In this document: piece after piece, positions 48,255 to 49,698 of the stretch | Layout of the letters: every line of letters starts with the position of its first letter | How positions within the stretch are numbered: position 1 is the stretch's first letter | Assembly (NCBI GenBank): GCA_012729815.1 | Contig: JAAYCJ010000242.1 | Coordinates: 1 to 49,698 of the forward strand | Direction: 5' to 3' | DNA from: Phycisphaerae bacterium | GTDB taxonomy: Bacteria > Planctomycetota > Phycisphaerae > JAAYCJ01 | DNA length: 49,698 nt | Program-made: the position numbers and the translations under genes | Notes under the pieces: model-generated | Database searches by the model: none | The model's input: only the letters and a program-made list of their open reading frames with translations | What the model was told of the DNA's origin: nothing

Positions 48255-49661
48255 ATGCGTGACGTGGACGTCATTGTGATTGGCAGCGGGCAGGGAGGCG
48301 TGCCGTTCGCGGTGAAGATGTCGTATCGCGGCAAGCGGACGGCGTTGATCGAGCGGAGCGACCTGGGCGGGAGCTGCGTGAATTTCGGCTGCACCCCGTC
48401 CAAGGCGTTTCTGGGATCGGCCCAGGCCATCGGCCGGGCGCGTCACGCAGCGGGACTGGGCGCGGAATGCCGGGTCAAGGCGCATTTCGGCGGCGTGATG
48501 GCGCGGGTGCGGGACATCCGCGACCGGTGGCGCCAGAGCGTGCGCGAGTACGTCGAGGACTCGGCGGTGGAGCTGGTGCGGGCCGAGGCGCGGTTCGTCG
48601 GCGAGCGGACGGTGGAGGCGGGCGGCGAGCAATACCGGGCGCCGCTGGTGCTGATCGACACGGGCCGTCGGTCGCGGATTCCGCCGATCGAAGGGCTGCA
48701 GGACGGTCCGTACCTGTCGGCGGAGAACTTCTTTGAGTTGACGGAGATGCCGGATCGCACCGCGGTGCTGGGCGCGGGCTACGTCGGCTTGGAGTTGGGT
48801 CAGGGACTGGCGCGGCTGGGCAGTCGGGTGACGATCATCGATCGTGCGGATCACGCGCTGGTACTGGAAGAGCCGCAGGTGGGAGAGGCGGTGGCCCAGA
48901 GTCTCAAGCGGGACGGGATCGATCTGCGGCTGAAAACGACGATCGAGCGGGTACGGCGCGACCGCGGGAAAGTGCAGATGACCCTTTCGACGGGCGGCAC
49001 GCTGGAGGCCGATGCGATCCTGGTGGCGGCGGGACGGGCGCCGAATACCGAAGCCCTTGACCTGGCCAGGACCGGCGTGGAGACAGACGAGGATGGCTGC
49101 GTGCGGGTCAACCAGCATCTGGAGACGGCGTGCGAAGGCGTCTATGCGATCGGCGACGTGGCGGGCCAACCGCCGTTCACGCACGTTTCGTGGGAGGATC
49201 ACCGCCGCGTGCTGGGCGTGCTGGACGGCGAGTCGCGGCGGCGCGACGATCGCGCCGTGGGCTACGCCGTGTTCACAGATCCGCAGGTCGGACGGGCGGG
49301 ACTGACGCTCGATCAGGCCAGGCGGCGGGGCCTGGCGGTGCGCGAGGTGTCGATGCCGGTGGCGGAGACGGCGCGGGGAATCGAATGGGGCCAGACGATC
49401 GGGTTCTATCGCGTGGTGGTGGAAGAGCCCAGCGGCCGGATCATCGGCGCGACGCTGGTCGGCGACGAGGCGGGCGAACTGGTCAGCATCTTTCTGGTGA
49501 TGATGGAAGGCGGCGACGACTGGCGGGTGATGGAGCGGACGATGAACATCCATCCGACGTACGCGGAGGGGATACCCATCCTTAAACAAGAACCCGCACA
49601 ACGAGAGCTCCATCATCTGCTTTTCTTCCGCTCGGGGTGGCCGCACCGCCAATGCACTTGA
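48255..49661 (+). CDS. Mercuric-reductase-like pyridine nucleotide-disulfide oxidoreductase
   Basis: The protein has 468 aa; AGGGGG stands 7 nt before the ATG. FAD-binding VIVIGSGQGGVPFAV, redox pair GGSCVNFGCTPSK (Cys-x4-Cys), NAD-binding AVLGAGYVGLELGQGLARLG, FAD O-domain AIGDVAGQPPFTHVSWEDH, and the dimer interface with NIHPTYAEG (catalytic His-Pro-Thr-x-x-Glu) are all intact. It lacks an N-terminal HMA domain and the extra C-terminal Cys pair of true MerA, so the substrate may be something other than Hg(II). The last 27 residues after HPTYAEGIP (ILKQEPAQRELHHLLFF...) do not look like the normal family end and change in base composition near 49570, as if the original 3' end were replaced. 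Confidence 0.85.
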   Translation: MRDVDVIVIGSGQGGVPFAVKMSYRGKRTALIERSDLGGSCVNFGCTPSKAFLGSAQAIGRARHAAGLGAECRVKAHFGGVMARVRDIRDRWRQSVREYVEDSAVELVRAEARFVGERTVEAGGEQYRAPLVLIDTGRRSRIPPIEGLQDGPYLSAENFFELTEMPDRTAVLGAGYVGLELGQGLARLGSRVTIIDRADHALVLEEPQVGEAVAQSLKRDGIDLRLKTTIERVRRDRGKVQMTLSTGGTLEADAILVAAGRAPNTEALDLARTGVETDEDGCVRVNQHLETACEGVYAIGDVAGQPPFTHVSWEDHRRVLGVLDGESRRRDDRAVGYAVFTDPQVGRAGLTLDQARRRGLAVREVSMPVAETARGIEWGQTIGFYRVVVEEPSGRIIGATLVGDEAGELVSIFLVMMEGGDDWRVMERTMNIHPTYAEGIPILKQEPAQRELHHLLFFRSGWPHRQCT

Positions 49662-49698
49662 TTAACGCCAAACATTCTCCCCCCACTCCGCCTCAAGC

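Noticed and set aside
1-49698. tRNA, rRNA or CRISPR array
   Set aside because: I saw no T-loop/anticodon structures, no rRNA-like sequence and no regularly spaced direct repeats outside the PEP-CTERM gene.

Overview
The window is about 49.7 kb of GC-rich bacterial DNA. It most resembles a member of the Planctomycetota (Phycisphaerae-like) or a close PVC relative; this is inference from gene content, not from a marker gene. The signs are a PEP-CTERM protein with T5SS/PEP-CTERM-type repeats, a type IV pilin-like protein with the FTLIELLVV signature and a late VDGH motif, a GreA with a very long N-terminal extension, an unusually dense set of odd glycoside hydrolases, ceramidase-like and heparinase-like enzymes, and many small scattered operons. 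I see no rRNA, tRNA, CRISPR array, prophage or intact insertion sequence.

Layout. 1-4 kb (+): the end of a CBS-domain protein, then a translationally coupled pair made of an (alpha/alpha)6 glucosidase and a GT4 glycosyltransferase. 4-6.7 kb: two genes that both lack their N-termini, joined head to head (a glycosidase C-terminus on - and a repeat-rich PEP-CTERM surface protein on +). 6.7-13.6 kb: a carbohydrate locus with a secreted clan GH-A glycosidase and a pilin-like protein on -, a divergent LacI-family regulator with a near-perfect palindromic operator candidate between the two promoters, a GNAT acetyltransferase and a GHL6-like glycosidase. 13.7-15.4 kb (+): a secreted archaemetzincin-like protease and a small PilT/VirB11-like ATPase. 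15.4-24.6 kb (-): heparinase-like and ceramidase-like enzymes, a 64-bp perfect palindrome, a hypothetical secreted protein, a sugar isomerase-like protein, a membrane methyltransferase apparently fused to a degenerate kinase ATPase domain, and a DegT aminotransferase coupled to a polysaccharide deacetylase. 25-35 kb: GreA, an RRM RNA-binding protein with a long AT-rich leader, two beta-propeller glycosidase-like proteins (one probably truncated), a PRC-barrel protein, a DMT transporter with a UroD-family protein, a GH10-like protein and a pair of micro-proteins.

35-49.7 kb is all on + and reads as an envelope and stress-homeostasis island. It holds a second PRC-barrel paralogue, an unfamiliar Met/Trp/His-containing lipoprotein followed by an outer-membrane barrel candidate and a CPH-type (CopB-like) P1B ATPase; an ElaB/YqjD - YqjE - DUF2892 - MscS operon; a formaldehyde-dehydrogenase-like ADH; a striking pair of secreted low-complexity proteins (one acidic and Trp-rich with no basic residues, the other Gln/Arg-rich) behind a promoter framed by a perfect inverted repeat; a DUF2254 membrane protein; and a mercuric-reductase-like flavoprotein.

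The best candidates for undescribed biology are the acidic-Trp/Gln-rich secreted pair with its inverted-repeat promoter, the lipoprotein-barrel-CopB cluster, and the methyltransferase-HATPase fusion. Start codons were chosen from visible Shine-Dalgarno sequences or -10 boxes; where neither was clear this is stated.
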